This document shows, in pieces, positions 22,540 through 35,400 of a stretch of 64,000 nucleotides of DNA (its first letter is position 1; each line of letters opens with the position of its first letter). The translations under genes and the position numbers were made by a program. The stretch spans positions 682,001 through 746,000 of the forward strand of contig JAQFVV010000017.1 of the NCBI GenBank assembly GCA_028023455.1. Reading direction: 5' to 3'. Below the pieces are notes generated by a model. The model saw only the letters and a program-made list of their open reading frames with translations, did not search any database and was not told the DNA's origin. The DNA is from Epiperipatus broadwayi (lineage: Eukaryota > Onychophora > Udeonychophora > Euonychophora > Peripatidae).

Positions 22540-23570
22540 TGATTATTTCTATCCAGTGAACTGCTTATTTAAATGGAAATGTATGTCATCAAAAGCAGTC
22601 TTAGCTTTGCTTGATAATTTGTTTTTTTTTTAAAAAAAATGGGATCAATGTGAAATTAATGTATAAATTAATAATCTTTAATTTTTATTTTCTAGTGTCA
22701 AATTATTTTTTAAAAAATTTTTAAAATTCAAATGCTAATTGTTTCTTTTTCATGGAACCTTTGTAGTCGCCAATATTATTTTGGTTCATTTCATTGCCTT
22801 AGTTTTTTAACAGTGCTTTGTTTCCACTTGCAGCAATTCCATTTCATTACTGTAATGAATCCGTTGTACATAAAATATAAGAAAATTTGTTTAGGGCAAG
22901 TGATGTAAATGGGGAATGTCTTTAGTTGTTTTACCAGGATGTAATATGATTCTAAACTTGAAACTGCTATAATTAATAATTCTGGATGATGCATGGTCAA
23001 TGTTATTAAATCTATCATATACGGAGCTATTTATGATGTAATTAAATGCAATGTGACCAGGCTGGAAGCTTTTAGAATACTCATTTTTCCTTCCATCCGA
23101 TAAGTAATGTGGCTAAACAATTTCTTCAATCATTTTGCTAAGATGCGATTTGATATCCATTTGAATCTATTAAGTTTAATGTTTCTGTTATCATTGATAT
23201 TTTACTTTGAGAACCTCGGCATAATTTTTTTAAAACTTCAACAAACATTTATCAATTAAATTTATTGGAAATGTAGTTAATATCAATAATTATGTGCTTT
23301 AAATGCTCATTGAAGAAGTTATATTTATTAATAATCTATTTAAAGCTTAGCGCTTTCAAAGCTCCATGGCTTCATACTCATAGCTGTCTGCGGTTGATAG
23401 TGATGAGGGGAAGTATTCAAATTTATGTTAATTAGATGTTTCAGTATTTTATTTAAAAAATATTGTTTGAATTAGTTTGTCTATCTTTTTGAAATGGTGA
23501 AGCAGGTGTCTTTTCTATTAATTGATTGGGTGTCATTATTTATGAAATATGCCTCCTTTATTTTGCACCT
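22540..23570. other. No gene recognised
   Basis: AT-rich sequence with a symmetric T-run/A-run at about 22622-22640. No coding motif and no repeat boundary could be set. Confidence 0.45.
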
Positions 23571-23579
23571 ATGGTCATT

Positions 23580-23690
23580 TCTCTATTTACACACTATTCT
23601 GGGGTTGTTGGGTTCAAATCTGTGTCCAGTAGCTTTTTCATGTTCCAAGAATGCTGATTAGACTCCTTGTTATTCAGTGCCCTTTTATAC

Positions 23691-23723
<33 letters not shown>

Positions 23724-25565
23724 CTGGGATGCTGTGATTGTAATGGTAGTTTTTGTTTCCCCATAATATGAGGCTCTGCATCTGGCCAGAGGGCATTGTA
23801 TTTGATACACCACTTGAGATGTTGATTTGGGATCAAGTTTATTTTTTGAATTGTTTATTAGTCTATTGGTGTTGGCTGAAGTGCGGAAACCAATAATAAA
23901 TTCTTTTGATAATGTTTTAGCTAAATGTTTGGCAATGTTAGGTATATATGGTATAGTTATTCGTGGTTTATTATCTCTGATTCTGCCTTGCTGATTTATT
24001 TTTGCTTGGAACTGTGCTATTTTTTTAGTTATGTGTCTATATTTATAGCCAACAGATATTAGTTCTTTAATGTATTTTAATATGTTATCTCTTTTGTCTG
24101 AATTACATTTACATAAGTAATTATTTCTATGTAGAAATGTATTCAGTTCAGCATATTTATGTGAGTTGGGAACTATTGCACTCTGATGCATGTATCCTCT
24201 AATTTCTAGGGGTTGGATAGTCATGCGGTACATTAATTGTTTATCTTCTTTTTGTATGTCAAAGTCCAGGTATTTTAGATGGTGTTGATCATTTTCCCAT
24301 GTGGTATTTAGTGTGAGTCTAGACATCAGCTGTAATACTTTGGTGATGTTTAAGATTGTACTCCTTTTGGCAGCAATAAACATGTCTACATATCTAAGAT
24401 ATATCATTGTGGGGTTATCTGCTTGTATATTTGGTACATTATGCCACTAAGGGGTAGGCCCATCGGCCATCCCTGCTTCATTTTATACCATTTTCCTTCA
24501 AAAATAGTGTGAATATTTTCATTCATCCATTCCAAAAAGGCCATAATAAAGTTAAACTTACCATCTGGGCATTGTTTATTGATTAATTCTGTTTTGACTA
24601 TGTCTATTGAGTGCTTTCTGTCCACTGATCCATATATCTCTTTCACATCTAGAGCTGCTATTTCACACTCATGATCTATTTGTATATCTCTGATTTTGTC
24701 CACTAACTCAAATGATGATGCAATAGCATAGTCACCGAATCCTATAATGTCAACCAATCACTGGTTAATTAGTTTTGCAGTTTCTTGGTAGTGCACTCCA
24801 CCAAAGTCTAACATAAGGCGAAGTGGTGTTCCTTCCTTGTGAACTTTGGCAATTCCAAACATTCTGGGAGGTGTGGTGGCAGATGGATATATAGTAATAT
24901 TCTGCTCTGGCCATGCCTTTGTCCTTGTGAATCCTGAGTATTGTGGAGATGAATTTATCTCTATTTAGTCTCAAGTTGAAATTTGCCTCTTCCTCAAACC
25001 TCAAGTTCATAATTTGGTTGGATATTTTCTCATGGTATTCTTCATTATTCATAATGACAAACCTGTTTCCTTTATCCTCTTTAATGCATTTACAATACTA
25101 TTTCTCCATTCATTATTTTCTGCCCTCATGTGTTTATTTCTAATGGTTTTCGTTATTTGAGAGATTATATCATCTCTGTGGGTGTTATTAATTAAACTCG
25201 CTTCTGTATCAGCTAGAAGTTCAAGTTTAGGAAACTTCCATAAGCCACCTACAAATCTTGGCCCAAGTGTTAACACTTTCTTTATTTCTGCTGAAGGATT
25301 AATATTAGTCCTGTTGACAAATGCTTCATTAATTGCTATATTAAGATTTATATGTTGTTTCTTTGTGAGGAACATTATTTTACATTCAAATCACATGGCA
25401 TGTTTTCTTTCCTCCTGTTCACATTTATTTTGTATCCATTGTGGTATAGCTAAATGCGTGGAGATGTGCCGCCATCTTTTCCTATTTTTCTTTAGCGCAC
25501 TCTTGCAACCTTTTATTATACAGCTGAGCAGCTGTTTACGTAAGTTATATAAAATCTTGTCATAG
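23580..25565 (-). mobile_element. Penelope-like element PLE-2 (RT plus GIY-YIG endonuclease, frameshifted)
   Basis: On the minus strand the conserved PLE blocks occur in order. An N-terminal KYYDKILYNLRK...RHIS segment is at about 25560-25430 and FLTKKQHINLNIA at 25375. LGPRFVGG-type and NRFVIMNNEEY blocks follow at 25300-25040. DVKEIYGSVDRKHSI is near 24650 and GWPMGLPLSG (usual GTPMGSPLSP) near 24460. The motif C position reads YLRYVDMFIA near 24400, with the YADD Asp pair reduced to VD. HHLKYLDFDI is near 24270, and VVYQIQCPLARCRASYYGET, the GIY-YIG nuclease motif, near 23810. Frameshifts at about 25050, 24760 and 24405 break the frame. A TG/TA microsatellite interrupts the end. Confidence 0.85.
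23686..23725. repeat. (TA)n(TG)n microsatellite inside the PLE-2 reading frame
   Basis: A TATATATATATATG run followed by a TGTG run of about 20 bases. On the minus strand it is read in frame as a His-Thr then Ile-Tyr repeat between the GIY-YIG motif and a C-terminal segment reading RALNNKESNQHSWNM. The expansion must postdate loss of selection or be neutral. Confidence 0.8.
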
Positions 25566-25569
25566 TTAT

Positions 25570-28203
25570 ATATGATTTGCCAAATATTTATTCAAGTCTT
25601 TTGCCTACAGCAGATTTTGGAACCATTTAAATTTTTGGTCTTATTTTCTTCTTCATTTCTATTTTTGTTTAGAAAAGCATGCAACAATAAACCCTTCTTT
25701 ATTATGACTCATAATTAATATTGTCAATTAAACAAATGTCTTCACAAATCATCCAAAAAATCTGTATATGATTTTTCATTACTTGAATTCTGCAGTCAAT
25801 GAGAGAAAAGATGGATATTCCATGTATTCTGGCAGAATTGAAAGTTTTCTCCTAAGTGATCATTTAGTTTTGTGAATACATTAAAAGTAATTTTTCTTTC
25901 ATGGGAAAGTTTTCAGCACCGTAGGATGTAATATTTTTTATGAAAACACTGATTTTCCTTATCGATAGTAAGTTATAAGAGGAAAGTATATTAACACAGG
26001 AGTTTGTATTATTTGATACAACATAAGAATCTTTATTTTAATATTTTTTTTTTTACTTTTGAAATTCATTTTCGTTTTTGGAATAAGTATCCTTATTGGT
26101 TCTGAAATTTTTAGTAACTTTATTGCCATTTATCAATAAATTGAAATGCTTTTTAGTTAAAGATGATCCATGGCAGTTTAATGGCATTTTTACATTAATA
26201 TTTATACCAGTACATTTGATCCTATTTTTAAGAACATAGTAAGATTAATATCAATAGAGCTGAAATCTGTGTAAATTTTAAAAGTAATACATAAATATTT
26301 GTATAAATATTCATTGCTTTTTGAAGGAGTACGAGATCACTACCATAATAACTGACCTGTTTCAAAATTGATTTATCTCATTAGGTACATTAAATATCAT
26401 GCATAATAATTATTTTCTCTATCTTCTTATGAAGTCACTGAAAATCAACATATTTTTATGTAATCTTCATTTAATGACTTGTAAAACTTCCTGATATCTT
26501 CATTGCATTTAAATTTTTAATTCATATTTACGCTGCTCAGCTTGGTTTCATGCAGGGTAGATTCCAGACTCTAAGTAATGTTTCACTTTTATGCCTTAGC
26601 ATCACATAATCTTTGAATCAATTAACCATTTAGTTGTATTGTATTGATTTCTGAGCAAGTTTTAACCACCATAACTATTAAAGTTATGATGTATTAAATA
26701 TGAAATGATTTCAAACGGATGACAATTATTGTCAAATTGTCACTAATGAAAATGAAGTGACATTATTTGGTAGTGTATAATATATGTGGTGATGCTTAAT
26801 TTATGTAAACTACATATTAAAAACTTAGCTAGGAAAACATTTTGATTATAGAAAACAAAAGCAAAATTATCTAAAGGGTATTTTAAAAAAATATGTTTCA
26901 GATCATCATAAAGAATAGAAAGAAAAACTTCTGGTTTAGATTAGTCACATTAGAGAATTACCTACTTATATCAAAATAATAATATTACAAATCGATGTCT
27001 ATTTCTTCAAAATAGTATACATAAACTTATAAATAAATATTAGAAAATACAGTAATTAAAATATATATATAAACGTCACGTAGGAGCGCTTTTGACCATC
27101 CTGGTAGTCTTTGTCAACTAATACTTTGAAAGGTCAACTTTCCCATAATTCCGTGATTGTAACGTTTGTCTGCCTATTGATTAAGTCTTGCTTGTATTTA
27201 TATATTAACATACTGGAGTTTATATTAGATGGAAAGTTATGAAAGAAGGAATTTTCATCAAGTGTGGATAGATTTATATTGTATAAGGAGAAATAATAAT
27301 ATGGAATATATCAGTGTTTCGTTACATTCAGTTTTATTATTATTATGAATCAATTGAATAACTCTATGATGGATTTTGTTTATAATCAACTTGACTAGCC
27401 ATTCACATTTTTTGTTTGAAATTCTTTTTTTTTTTTAATTTTAAGCTTTTGTTTAATAATTTTATTAGTACATCATTTTATCGCTTTTAATGTTTAACTC
27501 AAACCATTAATTAAAAATCAATTACAAAAGATGCTATTAGAAGGTCGTTAACATTATTTCCAGGTGTGTTTATTAATGTTTTAAATCAATTAGTTATCGT
27601 TACTAAGGAGTTTTATTTCTTTTCTGTAATAAACCCATTAAAAAAAAATCAATATTTAGTACTCCAAACTTTTATTATGAAATTTAATAAATTTTGATAT
27701 TACCTCAAAAAAAAAAAAAAAGAAACAGATAATGAAATGCATTTAGAATTGCTCTAGTTTAACAGTAGGGCTTCTGTTATGAAACCATTGGGTTTTAATA
27801 AAACTGATAGAATTTCTGTAATTAAATGCATATATATATATGTGTGTGTTTTAAGGCAAAGTAATAAAACAAAATACTGGAATCTCCTCTACAATTATCA
27901 ATATACAAATAAATTATAGTCAGTTTATATCATGATCGCCATCTTGAGTAGTAATTTGCTGATCAAATTAAAAAAAACAAACAAAATATTACTTAGAATA
28001 GCAATCATGCCGTTAATTGTCTGTAGCCTTTGTTTATTTATTGGTACATTGAAAATCATACCAGTTGATTCCATTATTTTATACATGTGTTATATATATA
28101 TAAAGATTGAACAAAACAGGAATAGTGTAATATCTTTATTGATCATATATTATAACACAGCAAATATACATCCACTTTTTCTTTTAAAATATATATATTC
28201 TAC
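25570..28203. other. No gene recognised
   Basis: AT-rich sequence with simple tracts (A-run at about 27706-27721, TA run near 27830). The open frame at 27932-28222 is Ile/Lys-rich with no recognisable domain, and its 3' end overlaps the palindrome at 28204. I see no supported exon. Confidence 0.45.
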
Positions 28204-28656
28204 AATAATATCAACAAATTAAAAATCCTTCTCCTTTTTCTTTTCAAAAACTTTATTTTCTTATCTCAATACTGAACATTTATATAATACAAAACTCCAA
28301 CATTTCAACTGTTTTTATCTTCATACAGTCATTTTCAAGGATCTGCAACAACAATATGAAATACATATCTATAAATAAACTTCAATTACATAAACAGTAA
28401 CAAACATATTAAACATATATAATTATATTTTAATATGTTTGTTACTGTAAGATGAAGGTATTTATGTAATTGAAGTTTATTTATAGATATGTATTTCATA
28501 TTGTTGTTGCAGATCCTTGAAAATGACTGTATGAAGATAAAAACAGTTGAAACGTTGGAGTTTTGTATTATATAAATATATATATATGTTCAGTATTGAA
28601 ATAAAATAAAGTTTTTGAAAAGAAAAAGGAGAAGGATTTTTAATTTGTTGATATTA
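28204..28656. repeat. Near-perfect palindrome of a PLE-type terminal sequence (arms about 210 bp)
   Basis: The left arm (28204-28416) is the reverse complement of 28430-28656 apart from a few substitutions and a small indel next to the centre. Each arm carries GATCCTTGAAAATGACTGTA, a short A-rich loop, ACAGTTGAAACGTTGGAG and TTTTGTATTATATAA. The ACTGT...ACAGT pair followed by GAAACGTTGG is the layout of a decayed hammerhead helix II plus GAAA, as in the families at 31455, 48112 and 48180. The dimer is inverted, as often seen for PLE termini. Confidence 0.75.
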
Positions 28657-28659
28657 TCT

Positions 28660-30161
28660 TTATTGATATGGTGTAGGTCTTTATTTACATATAGAATTGC
28701 TTGAATTTTATATGAGATGGAATAATATAATATTTAAATATTGCCTAGAAGAATATTAACAACATTTTAGTCTCATATATCTGAGAGATATTAATTAAGT
28801 ATATTGGTCTTTCGGTTGTTATGCAAGAATAGCTCTTAGAGGTTAGATCACATTTAATAAGGAGATCATAGGAAGTTTAATATTATGTTCTTGCTTTTCA
28901 AATCATTATGTTTCTGCATCAGTTATATGAATTAGAACAATTTTATCTGGAGACAGTATTCTCTTCAAAAAACTTAGTTTCTCAAAATATTATTCTAGTC
29001 AGCAATAGTAATGCATTCATGCAAAATAATGATTTGCTGAAGAAAATATACATATTCCAAATCATAACAGTTTTGGTCACTACACTGCTAAGATCTGATT
29101 TTATGATCCATTGAACATAAATGGTGATGTATCATATGATATATTTTCAATCATCTATTTTTTTGTTTATTATATCAATGCTTTTATATCGTCATATTGA
29201 CAGCTTCATAATGGCAGTAATACCATAAATGTTCTCCTTTTGTACTCTTAATCTACTAATTATTCTTAAATCTTCTTGTTGGTTGTGGAATTTCTGTCTT
29301 TAAACTCCATGTTGTTTATGAAACTGTGCATTTATTTTCTTACTGAGCTAAGTAAATAATGTTTCTTTTTATCAAATCTAGTTATTGACCAGAAGAACAT
29401 ATCCCGAGAACATACTTTGGAGAATTCCACATCTCAATCAAATGATTGGTGTAAAAATTCAAATTGGAAATTTCTAATATTTATTAAAAATTGCATGAAT
29501 AACAATTGCATAAGGACTGAACATTAAATATTCTTGAATGTGTTTGTGATAGAAATTAGTTTTTAAAGCCAATATAATTTTAATCTTGGAGTATAACAAA
29601 CCAAATTTGTGCTTACTGAGTTCTTTTACATTATAATTCTTCTGTTGCATTATTTGTGACTGTATTCAATTTTTTTAATGATTTTATTATTGTCTAAACA
29701 GTGTGTTCATATTGATCAATTCATGTTATAACGGTATATAATATGCCGTTACATTAATTTAAAATTAAAATAAAAAGTTCATAAATAAAAATAAATTTGT
29801 TAAAAACTAAAAGCTAAAATTAAAAAGAGTTGTTTAATGTATATAATATATCGCACAGATGGAAAGCTTTAAAAGTATTTTTTTAAATAAAATAAAAAAA
29901 GTATTTGAACTTACTTTTTTTTTAAAAAAAGTAAAAATCTAAAGATAAAATATTTTTGTTAAAAAATAACATAAATGAAAATAGAAATAAATGTTAATTT
30001 CTATTTTAAGATTCCTATGTAATCTCAGTAAATGGAAATGATTGCGTTATTAATTAAACGAAAAGCAAACTAGCCTTTGGGGCTTTTATATAATTAAAAA
30101 GTCAGATAAGAGAATTAAAAAATTAGAATGTCCAATAGAAGCAGTAACCAAATCTCGGACC
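28660..30161. other. No gene recognised
   Basis: AT-rich, with a T9A7-type symmetric tract near 29919-29937. No coding or repeat boundary is supported. Confidence 0.45.
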
Positions 30162-30490
30162 TTAATGAAAATCATTGGAACAGGAAACTATGTTCAATGA
30201 ATCCGGAGGATTACTATAAAAAGAAAACAATTCAAATTGAGAGTTAGTTCCAGCTTGATTTTTTGAGAAAGGTGAAAAGATGCACTTTTCACTCTCTCTT
30301 ATTTCAAAAGAAGTGACCGTTAATTTATGAATGGCATTATTGTAGACCCGAATCATATGGGTCCTACAATAAAATAGTACCAGGATTGAACCAGCTAAGG
30401 CCATTTCCAGAATAACAGACCGGTCTTCCATGAAAGTATGACCAATAAAGACTTCACGGGAATTGGCACCAGTAACCGGGAGCTCTTCTA
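30162..30490 (-). CDS. Possible terminal exon of an unrecognised minus-strand gene
   Basis: A clear acceptor (TTCATATCTTACAG on the minus strand) precedes 30490. From there the frame stays open for about 109 codons to a TAA at 30162. Base composition is clearly richer in G+C than the surroundings. The peptide begins EELPVTGANSREVFIGHTF. It has a hydrophobic stretch (LEMALAGSILVLFYC, about residues 27-41) that could be a membrane segment, and ends Ser/Pro/Asn-rich (FYSNPPDSLNIVSCSNDFH). The exon enters in phase 1. No upstream partner exon was found and no family is recognised; it could also be a fragment of an unknown element. Confidence 0.3.
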
Positions 30491-31403
30491 CTGTAAGATA
30501 TGAACTGTAAAATTTTAAAAAAGTAATTAAGAACTTTCGTCAAGATTTGACAAGCTTTTAATAATCAACTAAACCTAATTTTTAAAATGAACTTTAATCT
30601 GACTTTTAAGATTTCAAAATCAATTATTAATGTTTAAGCTTATATATTTGAGTTTGCTAATTTAATCATTTCCATTTTTTTAAATAAAAATATTTATTGA
30701 TTAAATTATTTGAATGTATTTAAATTTAAGTTGGGTGTAGATAGCTGCATAGATTCATTAATGTTTAGTTATTTTTTATTTTTTTTGATTTTCATATGAT
30801 TAAAATATATAGATATCAATAAATATGACACCTCATGCTGAGTGTCCAAACGTATTTATTCGTATATCTTTAACTTATTGGTGTCAGTGCGGCACCTTAT
30901 GATGAGTGCCATTGGGTTTATTGTAAATTTCTCTCTGCAATTCCATCAATGACTTTATATTTTAATTGTTTACGTTTATTTTGAATGGGTTTTAATTTCA
31001 GGCTATTTGTCTCATAGTTAGGTCGATGCTAGTGGAGGGATATATGGGTGTTTATATCAATGTAATGTGAAGTGTGTTTAGCATACAGGGCAAAGCCCAA
31101 TTGAATGCATCACCCAAAGATGTAGTCTTTGCATTGCAATGGACGCAGACATCTTTTTTAGCTCTATGGATAGGGACAATAAGTCGGCACATAGACCGCT
31201 CTCCCCCATATATAGCACTTCTCTTTAATTATCTTATATACATGATTCCTTCACCAGATAGACCCACATCCTGTACTGGTTGAGGATCATGTCCTTCAAA
31301 TAATATCATGCTATCAGATGCACATTCCTGTCAGCGTGGTTTTATGCTAGCATCTTCATATTACATTGGTTACATAATTATAACATACACCAAATCTTTT
31401 AAA

Positions 31404-31530
31404 AACTTGTTTTTTATTTTTTTTGCCACCAAAATGAAATACATATTAAAATAGATTTCCAACGTTTCGACTATTTCTTTATTTTTTTCTATAGTCTTTT
31501 TCAAGGAACTAAAAATATATAAAAAGGAGA
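31404..31530 (-). repeat. PLE-type terminal sequence with decayed hammerhead-like hairpin
   Basis: On the minus strand it reads CCTTGAAAAAGACTATAG, a loop of about 15 nt, then GAAATAGTCGAAACGTTGGA. GACTAT and ATAGTC pair exactly and are followed by GAAACGTTGG. Compare ACTGT/ACAGT in the 28204 palindrome: the stem sequence changed but pairing was kept. Confidence 0.55.
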
Positions 31531-31534
31531 AGAA

Positions 31535-32341
31535 AAAAAAAATCCATAAAAATTTTTAAAACAAAAATCCTGTCACATATACATACTATTTTGGAAAATA
31601 TATTCTTTTCTTACTATGATTTCTTTTCCCAACAGCAAATTGTTTAAAATAGCAATTTAAATATAAAAATTAATATTAAAATCTAAAGATAAATTTTATT
31701 CCTCAACTTTTAAATATTTAGATGTGCGATAATAAATGTTTTTTTGTGTGTGTTGGCTTATTTATTTATTTATTTTTTATTAATATATTTTGAGAATATA
31801 AATCTTTCTTTATTAAGACTTATAAGAATTTATATGATAAATTATTTCTGCTGCTCCTTGAGCTAGTAGCATGGGCAGACAGTCGGTATAAAACATATAT
31901 GTAAAAAATAGATCTTAACAGTACATATCTGCCTACTATATAAATTTTCCAGGTTCCAATAGCCTGGTGGCATTCTTGTATGGCAGATGTGGTAAGACTA
32001 TAACTTCCAAATCTCCCTGACTGTTATAATGTATTGCACAGAAATTGATAGTTCATAGGACTAATGCTTTGTTTTGGGCCATATGTATTTACCAAAATTT
32101 AATTAAAAGTTCCCAAGAAGAAAAATCTAATCTTGAAGCATTAGACAGATAAAACATGAATAGGTACCTCTGCACAAAATGGGTACTAATATTTTTGTAG
32201 ATGTATTTAGGAATTTAATGTTGGATTTCACAATTCAAAGAGCAGTATAAAAATAAGTTTTGACAATTATTTAATCTTTTTCCTCTCTTAAAGAATAGGT
32301 TTATTAAGAGAAACTTTATCATCTTAAATCATGGTAACTTC
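31535..32341. other. No gene recognised
   Basis: AT-rich, with a somewhat GC-richer stretch at about 31855-32060 that could belong to the transposase-like fragment just downstream but shows no motif I can name. Confidence 0.35.
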
Positions 32342-32482
32342 TTAGCCACAATCAGCATTTTCTTTCAAGATTCTGAAAGAGATTATATCAAACCCAATTG
32401 GAAGATCGTAATTATTAAGATCATCATCACCTAGTATTTCCAATGCTTCTTCCACAGATAACTCTTGATTTCTTTTCCAAGC
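32342..32482 (-). pseudogene. Coding-like fragment, possibly the N-terminus of a piggyBac-type transposase
   Basis: The minus strand reads KRNQELSVEEALEILGDDDL followed by NNYDLPIGFDI before a TAA at 32342. An acidic segment of the form 'LS.EEAL..L..DDD....D' is common near the N-terminus of piggyBac-derived proteins, and that resemblance is the only basis. No catalytic region could be recognised downstream. Confidence 0.25.
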
Positions 32483-32499
32483 TTATCCTATCTTTCATA

Positions 32500-35400
32500 A
32501 AAAATCTCAGATTGTATTTTAATTTAGATTCTAATAATATAGTACCAGTCAAAAATGTGTGTCCATCCAACAAGACTTAGAATCTGAGCAAAAGTACCCC
32601 GAATCCAATCATGCCCGAGATACACAAGTCAGGAGCAATTATAAATTTTAACCCATTTGCCCATTCTCCAAATCTATAACACTACTGACAACACCTATGG
32701 TGATACCACATAAATTCATTATTTTCGGGCCTGGTGCTACATTGTATTACATGAGATCTCAGCTGATGATGATGATAGATGAGACATTGAGTGAATCTGA
32801 GATATAATTTAAAAGATATATATAAATATATTAATAAGATTCGAACACCTGGATTAAATTTAGATGTGAATATTTATTATAACATACGAGTATATATATA
32901 TTACCAACTTCACGCATATACACGTTCTTTTATTTACAAGCATTTGACAATCTTAAATCAATTATTTATAGGTTGACAGGTATAGATCTAGTGTGGAACT
33001 ACAATAAGTAAAATATATTTGGAAATCAGATTTTATTTAATTTTACATAAAATGTTTATCTGGGTGGTTGGTGGATGTTCTACGCATGGACAAATTACAT
33101 ATATAGATACGATAATGGGGTTTCGCTATTTTTATAAATTAGTTAGATTGCCATTGGCATTATGTATTTAGCATTTATGGCATTTATTTATAACATTTAA
33201 CCATAATACATTGGGATTCGTAAATATACTAAAACATATTTATTATTCATTTTAAATGTTTAAAGATCAAATATTTAGCAAAACTTTAAAAATATGATAA
33301 AAACTTATTTAAAAAAAAGGAGGGCAGCTTCAGAACAGTTTGATCTAAAAACTCCAACAAAAGATATCTAAAGATCTAAATGATTCATTATCACACATCA
33401 TTACGATTTATTTTATTAAACAGACTGCGTAATGAAATATAAAGAATTGCGGAGCTAGCATATATATCAGTAAAAGGAAATATGGCTACTTTGGTCAATA
33501 AAAGTTCATCATTCTACTATTTGATGATGGTACGCCTACTTCAGGCGGAGTGATACCTAATGGAGAGGTAGGTAGGAAGTTGCTATGGTCTGTTGTATGG
33601 TAATCCATGCAGAGCTTCAACTACACTAACTCACTTGTTCCAGGGCATAGATTTATATGTTTGTTTTGAACAAGAACACTAAAAGAGATAGAGGGCTTCG
33701 TAATCCTCTGGTGCAATGGTACGGAAGGATATGAGCAATGTAATGAAATGTATAAAAAGAGGAGTGATAAACAAGGAAGATCGGGATTCTCCGGAACGAT
33801 TGGTACAGACAGATCCAACTAAAGCAATATATAACTTACTAATAAATTCTGACATATGCTAGCAACGTGACTATAAAGACATGAAATAATTTGATTTAAT
33901 AATAAAATAAAGCCTTAAATAGTTTAATAAAGATGTAATGACATGTTTAAATAATGACCCATATACAATAAAGTCACCAATAAGTAATTAAAATTATAAT
34001 TAATAAAGCATTCATTTCTCCCCCTTCTTCAATTAATCCCATTTTATTTAACTTATATATAAAAAAGCAAATTCGCACACTTAAGAGTACTGCTAACAAA
34101 ATAAAATGGGTCACCAGGCTTTTGGCGATCAAAATAAAGAAATCACTAAAATCAAAACAGACACCAAGATCCATCCAGATTGGAAAATTATTTAACATCT
34201 TGAACAAATTAACAATAAACTATTTTTAATGCATATATTTATTAGAAAGAGAAACTCAATCCTACGAGCTATTTAGGAATGAATAAAATGAAATAATTGA
34301 TTACTTTCTCGCCCCCCCCCATTATATTCCACAGCGGGATATAGATGAAGCTTGTAAGACTGGGTTTGATTGACATTTACATATATAAATTAAACAAAAA
34401 TATAAAAATATCAATAAGAAATTATTACTGCACTAAATAACAGGAATAATAAGAAATGTGAGTTGGATGAAAGAATATACATTAGGATTAATTTAGGTTA
34501 TAGAGAATCGAGATACAGAAACTAGAAAGTTAGGTTAAAGTACTCACTGGTTGCGAGTTAACAGAGATTCAACATTTAAAAGAAAAAGACATTAATTTTA
34601 AGATTAATTAGTTAGAACTCAGGTAAGGTGTTTAAAATGACTTTTGGGCTTATTATCTTGCAATCCTCCAGAATGATGGTATGGACGAATCTTGTATTGA
34701 GGCAGCATTTCTTGACTTTTGGGACAGGTAGATTCTAATTAGTTTGAAGGCATTTCTTCTTGGCCTCGGCAGTTCTCTAATGGCATGGGTGCTTTTAATT
34801 GGAAGGAGCACATAGTGAGGGGATGGTCTAAAGATTGAGGGGAGGTGGCTTGGGTCCCTCTACTTGAATACCATTTCAAAGTGTGCCGTATATTAGTGAC
34901 AGCAGACAAAAAACTAATACAATAGATTTTCAGCCCTAATTATACAACTTTCTTAATTTGCTCAGGAATGTGCTTTTAATTAAATTCCTAGCCCAAACGT
35001 AATCTTTAATCTAAAGAAACATTTTGTCTATTGTTATTGGAGATGCAATCATAAGATAACTGTCCAAAAATAAATTCAAATCAATTTCCAGATTGGAAAT
35101 AGATTTGACAAAAATATTTGCAACTAAAGTAAAATCCATTAGCTTTGTTTTAAATTTACTTTCATTAAAACTTGAATTAAAATTGATTTTAAAACCCTGA
35201 AACAATATAATGTTTCCACCCTTTTTATTACTTTTGGACTATTAATGGGTGCATCTTCCATCTTGAATTTTTACATAAATATATATAAAAAAAATAATTG
35301 CAAAGTAAAAAAAAATATATTAAAATATACGAAATTATTTACATTTAATATTTGTAATTATATACATATGCTTCTGTAATATGTATATATCTGAGTTGTA

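Noticed and set aside
24943-25565. Plus-strand frames of 66 and 127 codons
   Set aside because: Antisense to PLE-2 coding blocks that are clearly recognisable on the minus strand.
31074-31283. Plus-strand frame (69 codons) in a GC-richer patch
   Set aside because: No splice boundaries, motif or homologous feeling on either strand; more likely an old repeat copy.
33974-34207. Minus-strand frame with a possible acceptor and a hydrophobic segment
   Set aside because: No donor in a usable phase and no partner exon; composition is typical of AT-rich noise.
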